A stretch of 64,000 nucleotides of DNA from Rhodomicrobium sp. Az07 (lineage in GTDB: Bacteria; Pseudomonadota; Alphaproteobacteria; Rhizobiales; Rhodomicrobiaceae). Below, one piece after another: positions 7,940 to 16,912 of this stretch. The translations under genes were made by a program, and so were the position numbers. Each line of letters begins with the position of its first letter. The stretch's first letter is position 1. The notes beneath the pieces were generated by a model that saw only the letters and a program-made list of their open reading frames with translations, did not search any database and was not told the DNA's origin. The stretch spans positions 1 through 64,000 of the forward strand of contig NZ_JAHFZG010000012.1 in the NCBI RefSeq assembly GCF_018619475.1, read 5' to 3'.

Positions 7940-9058
7940 TCACCGCGCGTAACGGAAGATAGCCGCGATCTGGAACCCGTCGGGGAGTTCCTTCTTCCGC
8001 GCGCCGATGACCTCGCCGCCCTGGCGAAGGGTGAGAGCGACAACCTTGTCGAGGATATCGTAAGTCGCGGCGTCGGCAGGCGCGCGCGGTGCAATGGAAC
8101 CAATTCCGCCGGTCAGCGTCCCGTAGATCTCATGATCGACGGCAACGACAAGCGACTCGACTCGACCTTCCTGTGCTGCGTGGGCGATCTCGGTCACGTC
8201 GGTCGAGCTGCGCCGGTCGTCCCGCAACGCCTCGACGCGATCAAGACGATCGGCGATCGTGCTCTCGAACCGCCGCGAGACGATGGCGCGGACCTCCGCA
8301 GCGAATTCGTCCGCTCTGCGGTGTTCCTGATTGCCCGAGATGACAGCATCCTCGGTGTGCGGATAGGTGTCGACGTCACGATAATAGGTGAGCATGGTGT
8401 CTACACCTGCGAGAACGAGAGGTGCCTTCCGGTTCAGCAAAACAGGACGGAGAGCTTCCTCAATCGCGCGCGCGAATTGCCGCTGACGCACCTTCCGGTG
8501 CTCGTCCTGCCGTATTTCAACCGACTCGCCATCAGCCGTGCGCTGCGCCATCGCATCGTCGAAGCTCGTCGGCATGCTCGGCACCTCGATTTCCTTCATC
8601 TGCCCTTCGGTAACGCACAAGAACCGCACCTGGGCCTGGGCGATGTCGAGGACATACGCCGTGTGCGGAAAGGCGAGGAGCGGGATGAGAGGTTTGAGGT
8701 GGAAGCGGTCTGAAACCTCGACTTCGACCGAAACGGTTCGCGGGAGGCGGTAGGTTTCCATCGCGTCGGGCGTGGCGAACACGGCAAGGCCTTCGGCCAT
8801 GTGGTTCCATAGTAGTGTGTCGTCGGCGAGGCTTTTCAGGCGCGCCTCGATTTCGGAGACGCGCCGCTTGTCGGCTCCAGCGTCCGCCAGTTGCGTCATC
8901 GCCCTTTGGGTCGCGTTCTTGAACAGGATCTTGTCCTGTTCCGTCTCCAGACTCACGGTATTCGTGGGGATATAGATCGAAACGCAATGGTCGGCGCGGA
9001 TCTCATCCAGGCGACAGTAATCCACATCGGTGAACCGGTCGAGATAGAGCATTTTCAT
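7940..9058 (-). CDS. baeRF family protein (bacterial homologue of archaeo-eukaryotic release factor)
   Basis: The 372-aa protein shows the features of baeRF families: VSIYIPT near residue 28, a central beta-rich domain with AYVLDIAQAQVRFL, and a C-terminal eRF1/L7Ae-like unit with APLVLAGVDTMLTYYRDV and GRVESLVVAVDHEIYG. These proteins are proposed to act on stalled ribosomes. It lies 39 bp upstream of the HPF gene, consistent with a ribosome-stress module. Catalytic GGQ is not evident. Confidence 0.75.
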   Translation of the reverse strand: MKMLYLDRFTDVDYCRLDEIRADHCVSIYIPTNTVSLETEQDKILFKNATQRAMTQLADAGADKRRVSEIEARLKSLADDTLLWNHMAEGLAVFATPDAMETYRLPRTVSVEVEVSDRFHLKPLIPLLAFPHTAYVLDIAQAQVRFLCVTEGQMKEIEVPSMPTSFDDAMAQRTADGESVEIRQDEHRKVRQRQFARAIEEALRPVLLNRKAPLVLAGVDTMLTYYRDVDTYPHTEDAVISGNQEHRRADEFAAEVRAIVSRRFESTIADRLDRVEALRDDRRSSTDVTEIAHAAQEGRVESLVVAVDHEIYGTLTGGIGSIAPRAPADAATYDILDKVVALTLRQGGEVIGARKKELPDGFQIAAIFRYAR

Positions 9059-9100
9059 AGTCCTTACCGGTCGATCATGTTCAGCGTTTGACGCGAAACG

Positions 9101-9337
9101 TCAGCGCACCTTGCGGGAGCGTTCCAGCACCGGGCGTTGTCCTTCCTGTTCGAGGGCGCCCGAGGGTGCGATGTCTGAATTCGGATTTGGCTGCATGCCC
9201 TTGCCGGCTGCTTGCGTCGTTGGCGGCGCTTCGGTGTCGGAATCGGCTGCCTTCTTCTCCGCAAGCGCACGCTTGGCATTCGAAGTGAGATCGCTCTGCC
9301 CGTCCTGCGGTAAGCTCTCGTCCTCTCGTTCTGCCAT
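9101..9337 (-). CDS. Small disordered hypothetical protein, first gene of the HPF operon
   Basis: The 78-aa hydrophilic protein (MAEREDESLPQDGQSD...) is rich in E, D, A, P and Q and has no hydrophobic core, so it is probably disordered. It is 42 bp upstream of the baeRF gene on the same strand. An EcfG-like promoter ends about 45 nt before its ATG. Low-complexity small proteins of this kind are common in alphaproteobacterial general-stress regulons. Function unknown. Confidence 0.55.
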   Translation of the reverse strand: MAEREDESLPQDGQSDLTSNAKRALAEKKAADSDTEAPPTTQAAGKGMQPNPNSDIAPSGALEQEGQRPVLERSRKVR

Positions 9338-9381
9338 TTATCGTTCTCGCTCGTTCAGGTGGATCCGGTTATGGACAGGGA

Positions 9382-9407
9382 AACCCGGTGAGGACATTAA
9401 ACGTTCC
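9382..9407 (-). promoter_or_regulatory. Candidate EcfG promoter for the small protein-baeRF-HPF operon
   Basis: On the minus strand GGAAC (9407-9403), a 17-nt spacer, then GGTT (9385-9382). It fits the EcfG/RpoE2 pattern GGAAC-N18/19-TT. Transcription would start near 9375, about 38 nt upstream of the ATG at 9337. Confidence 0.5.
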
Positions 9408-9657
9408 TGATCCGAGTTTGCTGCGGCGCTCTCGACAAGATGTCTTCATAAAGCGCGAGGGAAAGAGTTATCGTGAAGCCAGAATCTTTGATCGAAAGCA
9501 AGCCGCTTCGGCGTGGATCAAGAGGCGCGCTATATGGATGGACCTGTCTTTTGTTTTTCGTGGAAGGATGGTCCCCATGACCATATCGAAAAAATGAGCG
9601 CAAATCGGAAGAAATCACCCAGGAACGGGCGCAACGAAGAAGATCGGTTTCGAATAT
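9408..9657. other. Intergenic stretch before dusA
   Basis: Contains no convincing gene. A 69-codon frame at 9388-9597 overlaps the EcfG-like promoter and shows no family resemblance. The stretch is less GC-rich than its neighbours. Confidence 0.4.
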
Positions 9658-10689
9658 ATGCTACTGCTAAATAAGGAAAAATCCTCAGAAGAGGCCGATT
9701 GGCGCTTCTGCGTAGCACCCATGATGGATTGGACGGATCGGCATTGCCGCTTCTTCCATCGCGTCCTGTCGCGTCGCGCGCGGCTCTATACGGAGATGGT
9801 CACGTCCGGCGCGATCATGTACGGCGACCGCGAGCGGCTTCTCGGCTTCGACGCTTCGGAGCACCCCGTCGCGCTGCAACTCGGCGGCTCGGACCCGCTC
9901 GAACTCGCGCGCGCGGCCGAAATCGGCGCGGGGTTCGGCTATGACGAGATCAACCTCAATTGCGGCTGCCCCTCGGACCGCGTCCAATCGGGCCGGTTCG
10001 GCGCGTGCCTGATGGCGGAACCGGCGCTTGTCGGCGAATGCGTGGCGGCGATGCGAAGCGCGGTCGGCGGCCAGATCCCCGTCACCGTGAAGAACCGCAT
10101 CGGCATCGACGAGCAGGACAGCGAGGCCGACCTCACGCGCTTCATCGAGACGGTGGCGGAAGCTGGCTGCGAAATCTTCATCGTCCATGCGCGCAAGGCA
10201 TGGCTCAAGGGGCTGTCGCCCAGAGAGAACCGCGACGTGCCGCCGCTCGATTACGAGCGCGTCTATCGCCTCAAGGCCGCGTTCCCCGAACTGACGATCG
10301 TCATCAACGGCGGCATCGAAACAATCGAACAGAGCGCGACGCATCTTGAGGCGGTCGACGGCGTGATGCTCGGCCGCGCGGCCTACAAGAACCCGGCGCT
10401 GCTGTTGGAGGTGGACGCCGCGCTCTATGGCGAAACGGCCGCGCCGCTCCGGCCCCGTGAAGCCCTTGAGCGCATGCTTCCGTTCATCGAACGCGAGCTT
10501 GAGCGCGGCACGCGGCTTTCCGCCATCGCACGCCACATGATCGGGCTCGTGAACGGAAGGCCGGGCGCGCGGCTTTTCCGACGCCTGTTGACCGAGGAAA
10601 GCGTCAAGCCAGGCGCGGGGTTGGACATCATACACGCCGCTATCGAGGCTGCGCGGCGGGTGGAAGAGGCGCCGTCGCTCGCGGCCTGA
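9658..10689 (+). CDS. dusA: tRNA-dihydrouridine(20/20a) synthase DusA
   Basis: Flavoenzyme that reduces U20/U20a in the tRNA D-loop. The 343-aa protein has the FMN-binding TIM barrel with VAPMMDWTDRHCR, ALQLGGSDP, the catalytic-Cys loop EINLNCGCPSDRVQSG, KNRIGIDEQDS, IVHARKAWLKGLSP and INGGIETIEQ. The Dus subfamily call rests on the VHARKAWLKGLSPKENR-type segment typical of DusA. Start ATG 9658; the N-terminal first 14 residues are poorly conserved. Confidence 0.93.
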   Translation: MLLLNKEKSSEEADWRFCVAPMMDWTDRHCRFFHRVLSRRARLYTEMVTSGAIMYGDRERLLGFDASEHPVALQLGGSDPLELARAAEIGAGFGYDEINLNCGCPSDRVQSGRFGACLMAEPALVGECVAAMRSAVGGQIPVTVKNRIGIDEQDSEADLTRFIETVAEAGCEIFIVHARKAWLKGLSPRENRDVPPLDYERVYRLKAAFPELTIVINGGIETIEQSATHLEAVDGVMLGRAAYKNPALLLEVDAALYGETAAPLRPREALERMLPFIERELERGTRLSAIARHMIGLVNGRPGARLFRRLLTEESVKPGAGLDIIHAAIEAARRVEEAPSLAA

Positions 10690-10840
10690 CAGGGTTGCGG
10701 AAGGCGGATTCCTGTTGGCTTCAATATGCACACGACAGCTTAAATTGCATATAATAATGCCCAAAAATAATAATAATTGCATGCACGCGGCAAAACTGTA
10801 GTCTCCGCTCGCCTTTCAACTCTCCATCTCATGTCCCGCC

Positions 10841-11686
10841 ATGCTCGACCTCATACAACACCTGCCGTGGTATCAGATCGCGGAATTGGCCGTCGCGCTC
10901 CTTATCGGCGGCATCATCACCGGCTTCCTCGCGGGCCTTCTCGGCATCGGCGGCGGCGCGGTAAGCGTCCCTGTACTCTACGAACTGTTCCGGCTGGCCA
11001 ACGTGGACGAAAGCATCATCATGCGCGTCTGCGTGGCGACCTCGCTCGCCATCATCATTCCGACGGCGATCAATTCCGTCCGGTCGCATAACAGGCACGG
11101 CGCGGTTGTGATGGACGTGATACGGCGGCTCGGGCCGTGGGTCGTGGCGGGCGCGGTGCTCGGCGTGTTCATCGCGTCGCGTGCGCCGTCGAGCTTCCTC
11201 AAGGCCGTGTTCGCGATATCCTGCATCTTCATCGCCTCCCGGCTCGCCTTCGGCAAAAGCGAGCCGAAGCCCGACGCGGCGCTTCCACCCGCGCCGTGGA
11301 ATCTCGTCGCCGGTTTCGGTATCGGCCTGATTTCAACGCTGATCGGCATCGGCGGCGGAGCCTACGTCACGGCCTACATGAAGTTCCTCGGCTGGCCGAT
11401 CCATCAGGCGGTCGGCACGGCGGCGGGCTTCGGGCCGATCATCGCAATTCCCGCCACCATCGGCTATATGGTGGAAGGCTGGAACGTCGCAGCGCTTCCA
11501 CCGCTGTCGGCGGGCTATGTCAGCCTGCTCGGCTTCCTCGTGCTCGGCCCGGTGAGCGTGCTCGCGGCGCCGCTCGGCGCGAGGCTGGCGCATCGGCTTT
11601 CGCGGCGGACGTTGGAAGTCACTTTCATGTCCTTCCTGCTGTTCGTCGCGGCGCGGTTCATGGTGAGCCTTGTCTGGGGTGTCTGA
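10841..11686 (+). CDS. TauE/SafE family sulfite/anion exporter
   Basis: The 281-aa integral inner-membrane protein has the two-fold TauE/SafE repeat. Each half carries the signature GLLGIGGG (GFLAGLLGIGGGAVSVPVLYE near residue 27, and GLISTLIGIGGGAYVTAYMK near 165) with about eight hydrophobic segments. The substrate (sulfite, sulfonate or other anion) cannot be assigned. The 150 bp upstream includes an AT-rich stretch at 10740-10785. Confidence 0.9.
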   Translation: MLDLIQHLPWYQIAELAVALLIGGIITGFLAGLLGIGGGAVSVPVLYELFRLANVDESIIMRVCVATSLAIIIPTAINSVRSHNRHGAVVMDVIRRLGPWVVAGAVLGVFIASRAPSSFLKAVFAISCIFIASRLAFGKSEPKPDAALPPAPWNLVAGFGIGLISTLIGIGGGAYVTAYMKFLGWPIHQAVGTAAGFGPIIAIPATIGYMVEGWNVAALPPLSAGYVSLLGFLVLGPVSVLAAPLGARLAHRLSRRTLEVTFMSFLLFVAARFMVSLVWGV

Positions 11687-11857
11687 CGCGCTTCAACCCA
11701 GCGCCGGTTCCGTCCCCGCCCCGCATCGCTCGACCTGCCGCTTCAAGCGAAGGAGATAAGGAGCGTGGGAAGAAGCGCGGTCCTCTCCGCGTTGTGATGG
11801 AAACCCGGTGGCGCAATTCGGCAACCGCGCCCACATGCGGAACGGAAGCGAGGTTTC

Positions 11858-12892
11858 ATGCCTGACAAACGCCCGGATCGACCCGCAAAGCCGCATCGTT
11901 GGAACGACAGATCGAGCGACGACAAGAAGCGTCCGACCGCGGCTGCCCGAACGCGCGACGCGCTGGGACCGCCCGTCCCTTCATCCGAGATCACGCCCCG
12001 CGCCTTGTATTTGCGCCGCCGCGAGTTTATCGGCGGGGCGATTGCGTCGCTGGCGCTGGGCTTGCCGTCACCCTCGAACGCCACGCCGCTGTCCTTCGAG
12101 AAAGGGCCGTTCGGCACGGCCGAGCCGCTTACGCCGAAGAAGGACGTGACCACCTACAACAATTTCTATGAGTTCGGCACGGACAAGAGCGATCCCGCCT
12201 CCTATTCCGGCGCGCTCAAGACGAGCCCATGGTCCGTCGCCATCGACGGGCTCGTCGCGAAGCCTGCGACGCTCGCGCTGGATGAGATCCTGAAGCTTGC
12301 GCCGCTTGAAGAGCGCATCTACCGGCTGCGCTGCGTCGAAGGCTGGTCGATGGTGATCCCATGGATCGGCTTCCCGTTGTCGGCGCTGCTCGCGCGCGTC
12401 GAGCCGCTCGGCTCCGCGAAGTTCGTGGCCTTCGAAACGCTGGTGCGGCCGTCCGAAATGCCGGGGCAGAGGGGTTTCTTCCAGCCGCTCGACTGGCCGT
12501 ATCGCGAGGGCCTGCGCCTCGACGAGGCGATGCATCCGCTGACGATCCTTGCCGTCGGCCTTTACGGCGAAACGCTGCCGAACCAGAACGGCGCGCCGCT
12601 GCGTCTCGTCGTGCCATGGAAATACGGGTTCAAGAGCATCAAGTCCATCGTCCGCGTCAGCCTCGTGGAGAGCCAGCCGCCGACCTCATGGAACATGCAG
12701 AACGCGCGCGAATACGGCTTCTATTCCAACGTGAACCCGGCGGTGGATCATCCGCGCTGGAGCCAGGCGACCGAGCGGCGTATCGGCGAAGGCGGGCTGT
12801 TCGCGCCGCGTCGCCCGACGCTTCCGTTCAACGGCTATGGCGAGCAGGTCGCCTCGCTTTACGCGGGCATGGACCTGAAAGCGGATTTCTGA
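11858..12892 (+). CDS. msrP: Protein-methionine-sulfoxide reductase catalytic subunit MsrP (YedY)
   Basis: Periplasmic molybdopterin enzyme that repairs oxidised methionine in envelope proteins. The Tat motif RRREFIGG at about residue 50 is preceded by an unusually long, charged n-region of some 45 residues. Typical MsrP proteins begin close to the segment [15 protein letters not shown]. The Mo-ligand Cys is in [20 protein letters not shown], and [11 protein letters not shown] follows. Its usual partner msrQ is not adjacent but lies about 8.5 kb downstream at 21369. 344 aa. Confidence 0.93.
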   Translation: MPDKRPDRPAKPHRWNDRSSDDKKRPTAAARTRDALGPPVPSSEITPRALYLRRREFIGGAIASLALGLPSPSNATPLSFEKGPFGTAEPLTPKKDVTTYNNFYEFGTDKSDPASYSGALKTSPWSVAIDGLVAKPATLALDEILKLAPLEERIYRLRCVEGWSMVIPWIGFPLSALLARVEPLGSAKFVAFETLVRPSEMPGQRGFFQPLDWPYREGLRLDEAMHPLTILAVGLYGETLPNQNGAPLRLVVPWKYGFKSIKSIVRVSLVESQPPTSWNMQNAREYGFYSNVNPAVDHPRWSQATERRIGEGGLFAPRRPTLPFNGYGEQVASLYAGMDLKADF

Positions 12893-12934
12893 GGCTCACG
12901 CGCAATCGCTGATGGACGCGCAACGCCCTGGGTG

Positions 12935-15900
12935 TCAAGCCTTGCGCGGTTTGAACGGCGGCCCTGACGGTTCGGGCGCGTCGGGCGCGGGTGTGAAGCC
13001 CTGCCCGGGCTGCGGGGGCTTGCCCGGAGCAGGACTGAAGGCTCGCTCCGGTTGAGGCGCTGCCGCGTCGCCCTTCGCCCGCTGTTTGCTCGCTTCGCCG
13101 CGACGGAAGCGGCGGCCAATGGCCCGTGACGGCTTGGCGGACGGCTCCGGCGCGTCATCGCCCGCCATCTGAGGCGCTTGCGCTTCCCTTTCGGCGAGAA
13201 CCAGCGCTTTTTCCTTTTCCTCCTCGCGCCCCTTTTCCGCGCGGCGCTCGGCGCGCCGCTCTTCCTTTTCAATGGCCCTGTTGTCGCGCTTGTTTGAGCG
13301 CGCGATGGCATTCAGAAGGTTGACGACATCCTTGTCGGACATGAGATCCGCATAGAAGAAGCCTTGTCCGTAGTCGCAGCCGAGCGCGCGGACATAGGCG
13401 AGATCCTCCTCGCTGTCGATGCCCACGGCGACCACGTCCTTGCCGAGTTCGTGCGCGATGGACAGCACCGCCTTCAGCACCATGGCGCTTGAGCGGTCCT
13501 TGTCGGAGAGGGTGACGAGCGAACGGTCGATCTTGATCGCGTCGATGGAGAGACGGTTCCAGTACGAGAGCGACGAGAAGCTCACGCCGAATTCATCGAG
13601 CGCGATGGAGACGTTGAGGCTTTTCAGCCAGTCGAGAATCTCGATGGCCTGCTCGGGGTTCGCGTTGATAAGCGTCTCGGCGATTTCGAGCCGGAGCGCC
13701 CCCCTGGGCAGAGTTTCGCGCCCGATGATCAGCCGCAGGTTCTGCACCAGATCGTGGTGGAAAAGCTGCTCGCTCGACATGTTGATCGAAATATAGATCG
13801 GGTCGTCGCGCTGGAGGATGCGGTGCCAGCGCGCGCCCTGTCGGATGCAGCGCTCGAACACATAGGCCCACAATTCGCCCGAAAGCCCGGCCGCCTCGGC
13901 GGCGGCCTCGAATTCCGGCAGGGCAAGCTTGCCGAGCGTCGGGTGATCCCAGACGACGAACGCTTCCATGCCGGCAAGCCGCTCGTCGGCGATGCGCATG
14001 ATGGGCTGATACAGCATACGGATCTGGCGGCGCTCGATGGCGTGTTTCAGATCGGCCTGCACGATGGCGCGCTCGTCGGTGGCACCGCGCATTTCGGGCT
14101 TGAACAGCTCAATGCGATCCGGGCCCGCTCGCTTGGCGCGATACATCGCGCTTTCGGCCTCGCGGAGCAGGTCTTCCGCGTGCTCCTGCGTGCCGTCATA
14201 CATGGCGATGCCGATACTTCCGGTGAGCACCAGGTCGCGACCGCCGACCTTCATCGGTGTGCGAAGAGAGCGGCGCACGCGTTCGGCCAGCATCGCGATA
14301 TGGCGCGGCTCGGTGTCGTCGGAAATGAGGATGGCGAATTGCAGCGGGCTCACGCGCGCCAGCGTGTCCTGCTGCGAGATGTATCGCTGGAGCCGCCGCG
14401 AGACGGTCAGCAGCACGCTGTCGTTCGCGGCGAAATCCGCCGAACGGCTCTGGTTCTTGAGCGCGTCGAGATCGACAAAAAACACCGTCGGCTTCAGGTT
14501 TTCGAGCTGCGCGCGGGTGACGGCGAATTGCAGCCGGTCGAGGAAAAGCTCGCGGTTCGGCAGGCCGGTGAGGCCGTCCCGGATCGCGTTATGAAGCAGC
14601 CGCTCCTGCGCCCGCTTCTGCGCGTTCACGTTACGCAAGAGGCCGACACCGCGAAGCTGACGCGTGGTGCGTTGCGGCGTGACGGCGGCGCGCAGTTCGT
14701 ACCAGAGATAGCCGCCATCGGCGCGCTTCATGCGGAATTCGAGATTGATATCGCCGCCCTGCCGCTCGCGGAGCGTCCACAGAGTAAGGCGCATGCGCTC
14801 GCGGTCGGAGGCGTGGAGATGCTGGAGCCAGGCGTCCTGCGCGCAGCGAAGCGTGCCGGGTGGAACGCCGAGCGCATTTTCCACCTCCGGTCCGGCGTTG
14901 ATTTCGTTGCGTCGGCCGTCCCATTCCCACACGCTTGCGCCGGAGGCTTCCAGCGCCAGGACCCGCAGCTTGAACTGGCCGGGATCTTCGCCGGACGCGC
15001 CGGGATCGGCGGTCTGGAAAGCATATTGCGTGACGGTGAGGCCGATCAGCATGAGGAAAACGACGAGGCCCGCCGAGATCGCCGACACGGCCACGTCGCC
15101 GGACATCTTGCCGGTCACGACGACGGCGGCGGCGAACAGCCACAGCAAGAACAGCATCCATGTCGGCAGCAGCGAGAGCGCTCGCTCCTGCCCTCTCAGC
15201 GCCAGAAACACGATGACGGCGGTGCCGACGACCGCGATAGGGATCAGAGACAGACGCGCGAGGCTGGTCGTCAACTGTGCGTCCACGAGCCCGAAAAAGA
15301 TGAGTCCGAGCTGCGCCACGATCCAGCCGAAAAAGGCCATCGAGATCCAGGAGTGCCACAGCCTGAGATTGAGGAAGGCATAGAGAAAGATGACAAGGGT
15401 CGCCGCGAACGACGCCTCCGCCATCGCTCGATAGGTGCCGTTATCCTCGGAGGATAGCTGAAACAACTTGTGCCAGAATCCGAAATCCACGCAGAGATAG
15501 GCGAGCGCGGACCAGGCGAGCAACGCCGCCGCCGGGAAGATCGACTTGTGATTGACGGCGAAAAGCGCGGTCAGGAACAGCCCGAGTACGCCCGTTATGC
15601 CGAGAAGGATGCCGTTCAGCAGATTGACGTCGCGAATACGCTTGCCGAAATTCTGCGCCGAGGAAAGATAGAGGCGAGGCACCGATGCCGAAGCGAGTTC
15701 CACGATGAATGTTACCGTGGTGCCGGGCTCGATTGAAATGCGGTAGATGTCGAGAAAGTCGTACTCTTCGATCCGCTCGGGGCGGAAGCCGAGCGACGGC
15801 GTGACATTGGTGATGCGGGGCGCGTCGAGGTCCGGCTTGAACACGCCGGAATTGACGATGTCGTAGCGTTGCGCACTGAGGAAGCGCGTCACCGGCTTGT

Positions 15901-16240
15901 CGGTGGGGTTGGACAGGGCGAAGACGATCCAGCTTGGATTGGTGCCGGGCGTCTTGGCGGAAACCGTCATGCGGCCCGCTATGCCGTCGGCGTTTGCTGC
16001 GGTCTCGACGGCGATCTTGTCGCCTCGCCGCTCGTAGAACTCGCCAAGCAGGGTGATGTCGATCTTTTCCTCAGCGGAACCGACGACGATCGGCTCCACC
16101 GCCGAGGCGGGAGACGAAATCAGGAAAGCGGCGGCGATCCAGGCCGTGCATAGAAGGAGCGCCACTTGCGCGACCACGCCGAGGCGGGAAGCAGGGGAGG
16201 CGGCCGTTTCGGCGGCACGATGCAGCATTCGACCTCGCAT
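12935..16240 (-). CDS. 7TM sensor protein with degenerate GGDEF and EAL domains
   Basis: 1101 aa. In order: signal/TM segment, periplasmic region (about 50-200), seven-helix 7TMR-DISM-like membrane domain (about 205-410), a PAS domain (about 430-545), GGDEF (about 550-715), EAL (about 720-975), and a charged Pro-rich tail. The GGDEF signature reads RVSPLQFAIL instead of RxGGDEF. In the EAL domain EALxR reads EAFVV, DDFG is DEFG, and the EGVE segment reads VGID. Both enzyme sites look dead, so a c-di-GMP receptor or scaffold role is inferred. Ligand unknown. Confidence 0.85.
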   Translation of the reverse strand: MRGRMLHRAAETAASPASRLGVVAQVALLLCTAWIAAAFLISSPASAVEPIVVGSAEEKIDITLLGEFYERRGDKIAVETAANADGIAGRMTVSAKTPGTNPSWIVFALSNPTDKPVTRFLSAQRYDIVNSGVFKPDLDAPRITNVTPSLGFRPERIEEYDFLDIYRISIEPGTTVTFIVELASASVPRLYLSSAQNFGKRIRDVNLLNGILLGITGVLGLFLTALFAVNHKSIFPAAALLAWSALAYLCVDFGFWHKLFQLSSEDNGTYRAMAEASFAATLVIFLYAFLNLRLWHSWISMAFFGWIVAQLGLIFFGLVDAQLTTSLARLSLIPIAVVGTAVIVFLALRGQERALSLLPTWMLFLLWLFAAAVVVTGKMSGDVAVSAISAGLVVFLMLIGLTVTQYAFQTADPGASGEDPGQFKLRVLALEASGASVWEWDGRRNEINAGPEVENALGVPPGTLRCAQDAWLQHLHASDRERMRLTLWTLRERQGGDINLEFRMKRADGGYLWYELRAAVTPQRTTRQLRGVGLLRNVNAQKRAQERLLHNAIRDGLTGLPNRELFLDRLQFAVTRAQLENLKPTVFFVDLDALKNQSRSADFAANDSVLLTVSRRLQRYISQQDTLARVSPLQFAILISDDTEPRHIAMLAERVRRSLRTPMKVGGRDLVLTGSIGIAMYDGTQEHAEDLLREAESAMYRAKRAGPDRIELFKPEMRGATDERAIVQADLKHAIERRQIRMLYQPIMRIADERLAGMEAFVVWDHPTLGKLALPEFEAAAEAAGLSGELWAYVFERCIRQGARWHRILQRDDPIYISINMSSEQLFHHDLVQNLRLIIGRETLPRGALRLEIAETLINANPEQAIEILDWLKSLNVSIALDEFGVSFSSLSYWNRLSIDAIKIDRSLVTLSDKDRSSAMVLKAVLSIAHELGKDVVAVGIDSEEDLAYVRALGCDYGQGFFYADLMSDKDVVNLLNAIARSNKRDNRAIEKEERRAERRAEKGREEEKEKALVLAEREAQAPQMAGDDAPEPSAKPSRAIGRRFRRGEASKQRAKGDAAAPQPERAFSPAPGKPPQPGQGFTPAPDAPEPSGPPFKPRKA

Positions 16241-16315
16241 CAGCGGGCGCCGGTCCGACCGGCAGGACGCGCGGTTTCATTCGGCGAACCGGTATCCGTC
16301 TCATCAGAAGACGGG

Positions 16316-16903
16316 TTATGGCAACGGATCGTCGTTGATGAGCGCGAACAGCCAATGGTCCTGCCACACGCCATTGATCTTGAGATATCGACGGGCCAGG
16401 CCCTCATATTGAAACCCCGTACGGACCAGCAAAGCCGCCGAAGCCTTGTTTTCGGGCAGGCAGGCCGCTTCGAGCCGATGAAGACGCAAGACGTCGAACA
16501 CGAACCATATGACCGCGCGCACCCCTTTGGTCATGTATCCCTGGCGGGCGTGCGGAGCCCCTGTCCAGTATCCGAGAGAACAGCTCTGGCTGACCCCGCG
16601 CCGAATGTTACTCAACGTCAAGCCGCCTATAAGCGCGTTATCAGAGCTTCTGAACAGAAAAAAGGCATAACCGACATCTTGTCGGGCATCGCGGTAATAA
16701 TAGCGAATGCGGCGGCGGTAGGTTTCGCGAGAAAGCTCGTCCTTCGCCCAGCGGGGTTCCCACGGTTCGAGGAAGGAGCGGCTTTGCCCTCGAAGGGTGG
16801 CCCACTCCTTGTAGTCGGACATTTGCGGCTCTCGCAGATAGACGCCATCACCCTCGACGTAAGGCCTCGTCTCCACGAAGAAAATGCGCGACCCGCCGAG
16901 CAT
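16316..16903 (-). CDS. RimJ/RimL-type GNAT N-acetyltransferase
   Basis: The 195-aa protein has the GNAT layout of ribosomal-protein-alanine acetyltransferases: DGVYLREPQMSDYKEW at the start, GGLTLSNIRRGVSQSCSLGYW, ARQGYMTKGVRAVIWFVFDVLRLHRLEAACLPENKAS, then RTGFQYEGLARRYLKINGVW. It sits 9 bp downstream of the M16 peptidase gene on the same strand, an arrangement conserved in many alphaproteobacteria. The substrate is not certain. Confidence 0.9.
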   Translation of the reverse strand: MLGGSRIFFVETRPYVEGDGVYLREPQMSDYKEWATLRGQSRSFLEPWEPRWAKDELSRETYRRRIRYYYRDARQDVGYAFFLFRSSDNALIGGLTLSNIRRGVSQSCSLGYWTGAPHARQGYMTKGVRAVIWFVFDVLRLHRLEAACLPENKASAALLVRTGFQYEGLARRYLKINGVWQDHWLFALINDDPLP

Positions 16904-16912
16904 CGGGCGGCC

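Noticed and set aside
13754-15457. 567-codon + strand frame opposite the GGDEF/EAL gene
   Set aside because: It is the complement of a clearly recognised 7TM-PAS-GGDEF-EAL protein and shows no motif of its own.
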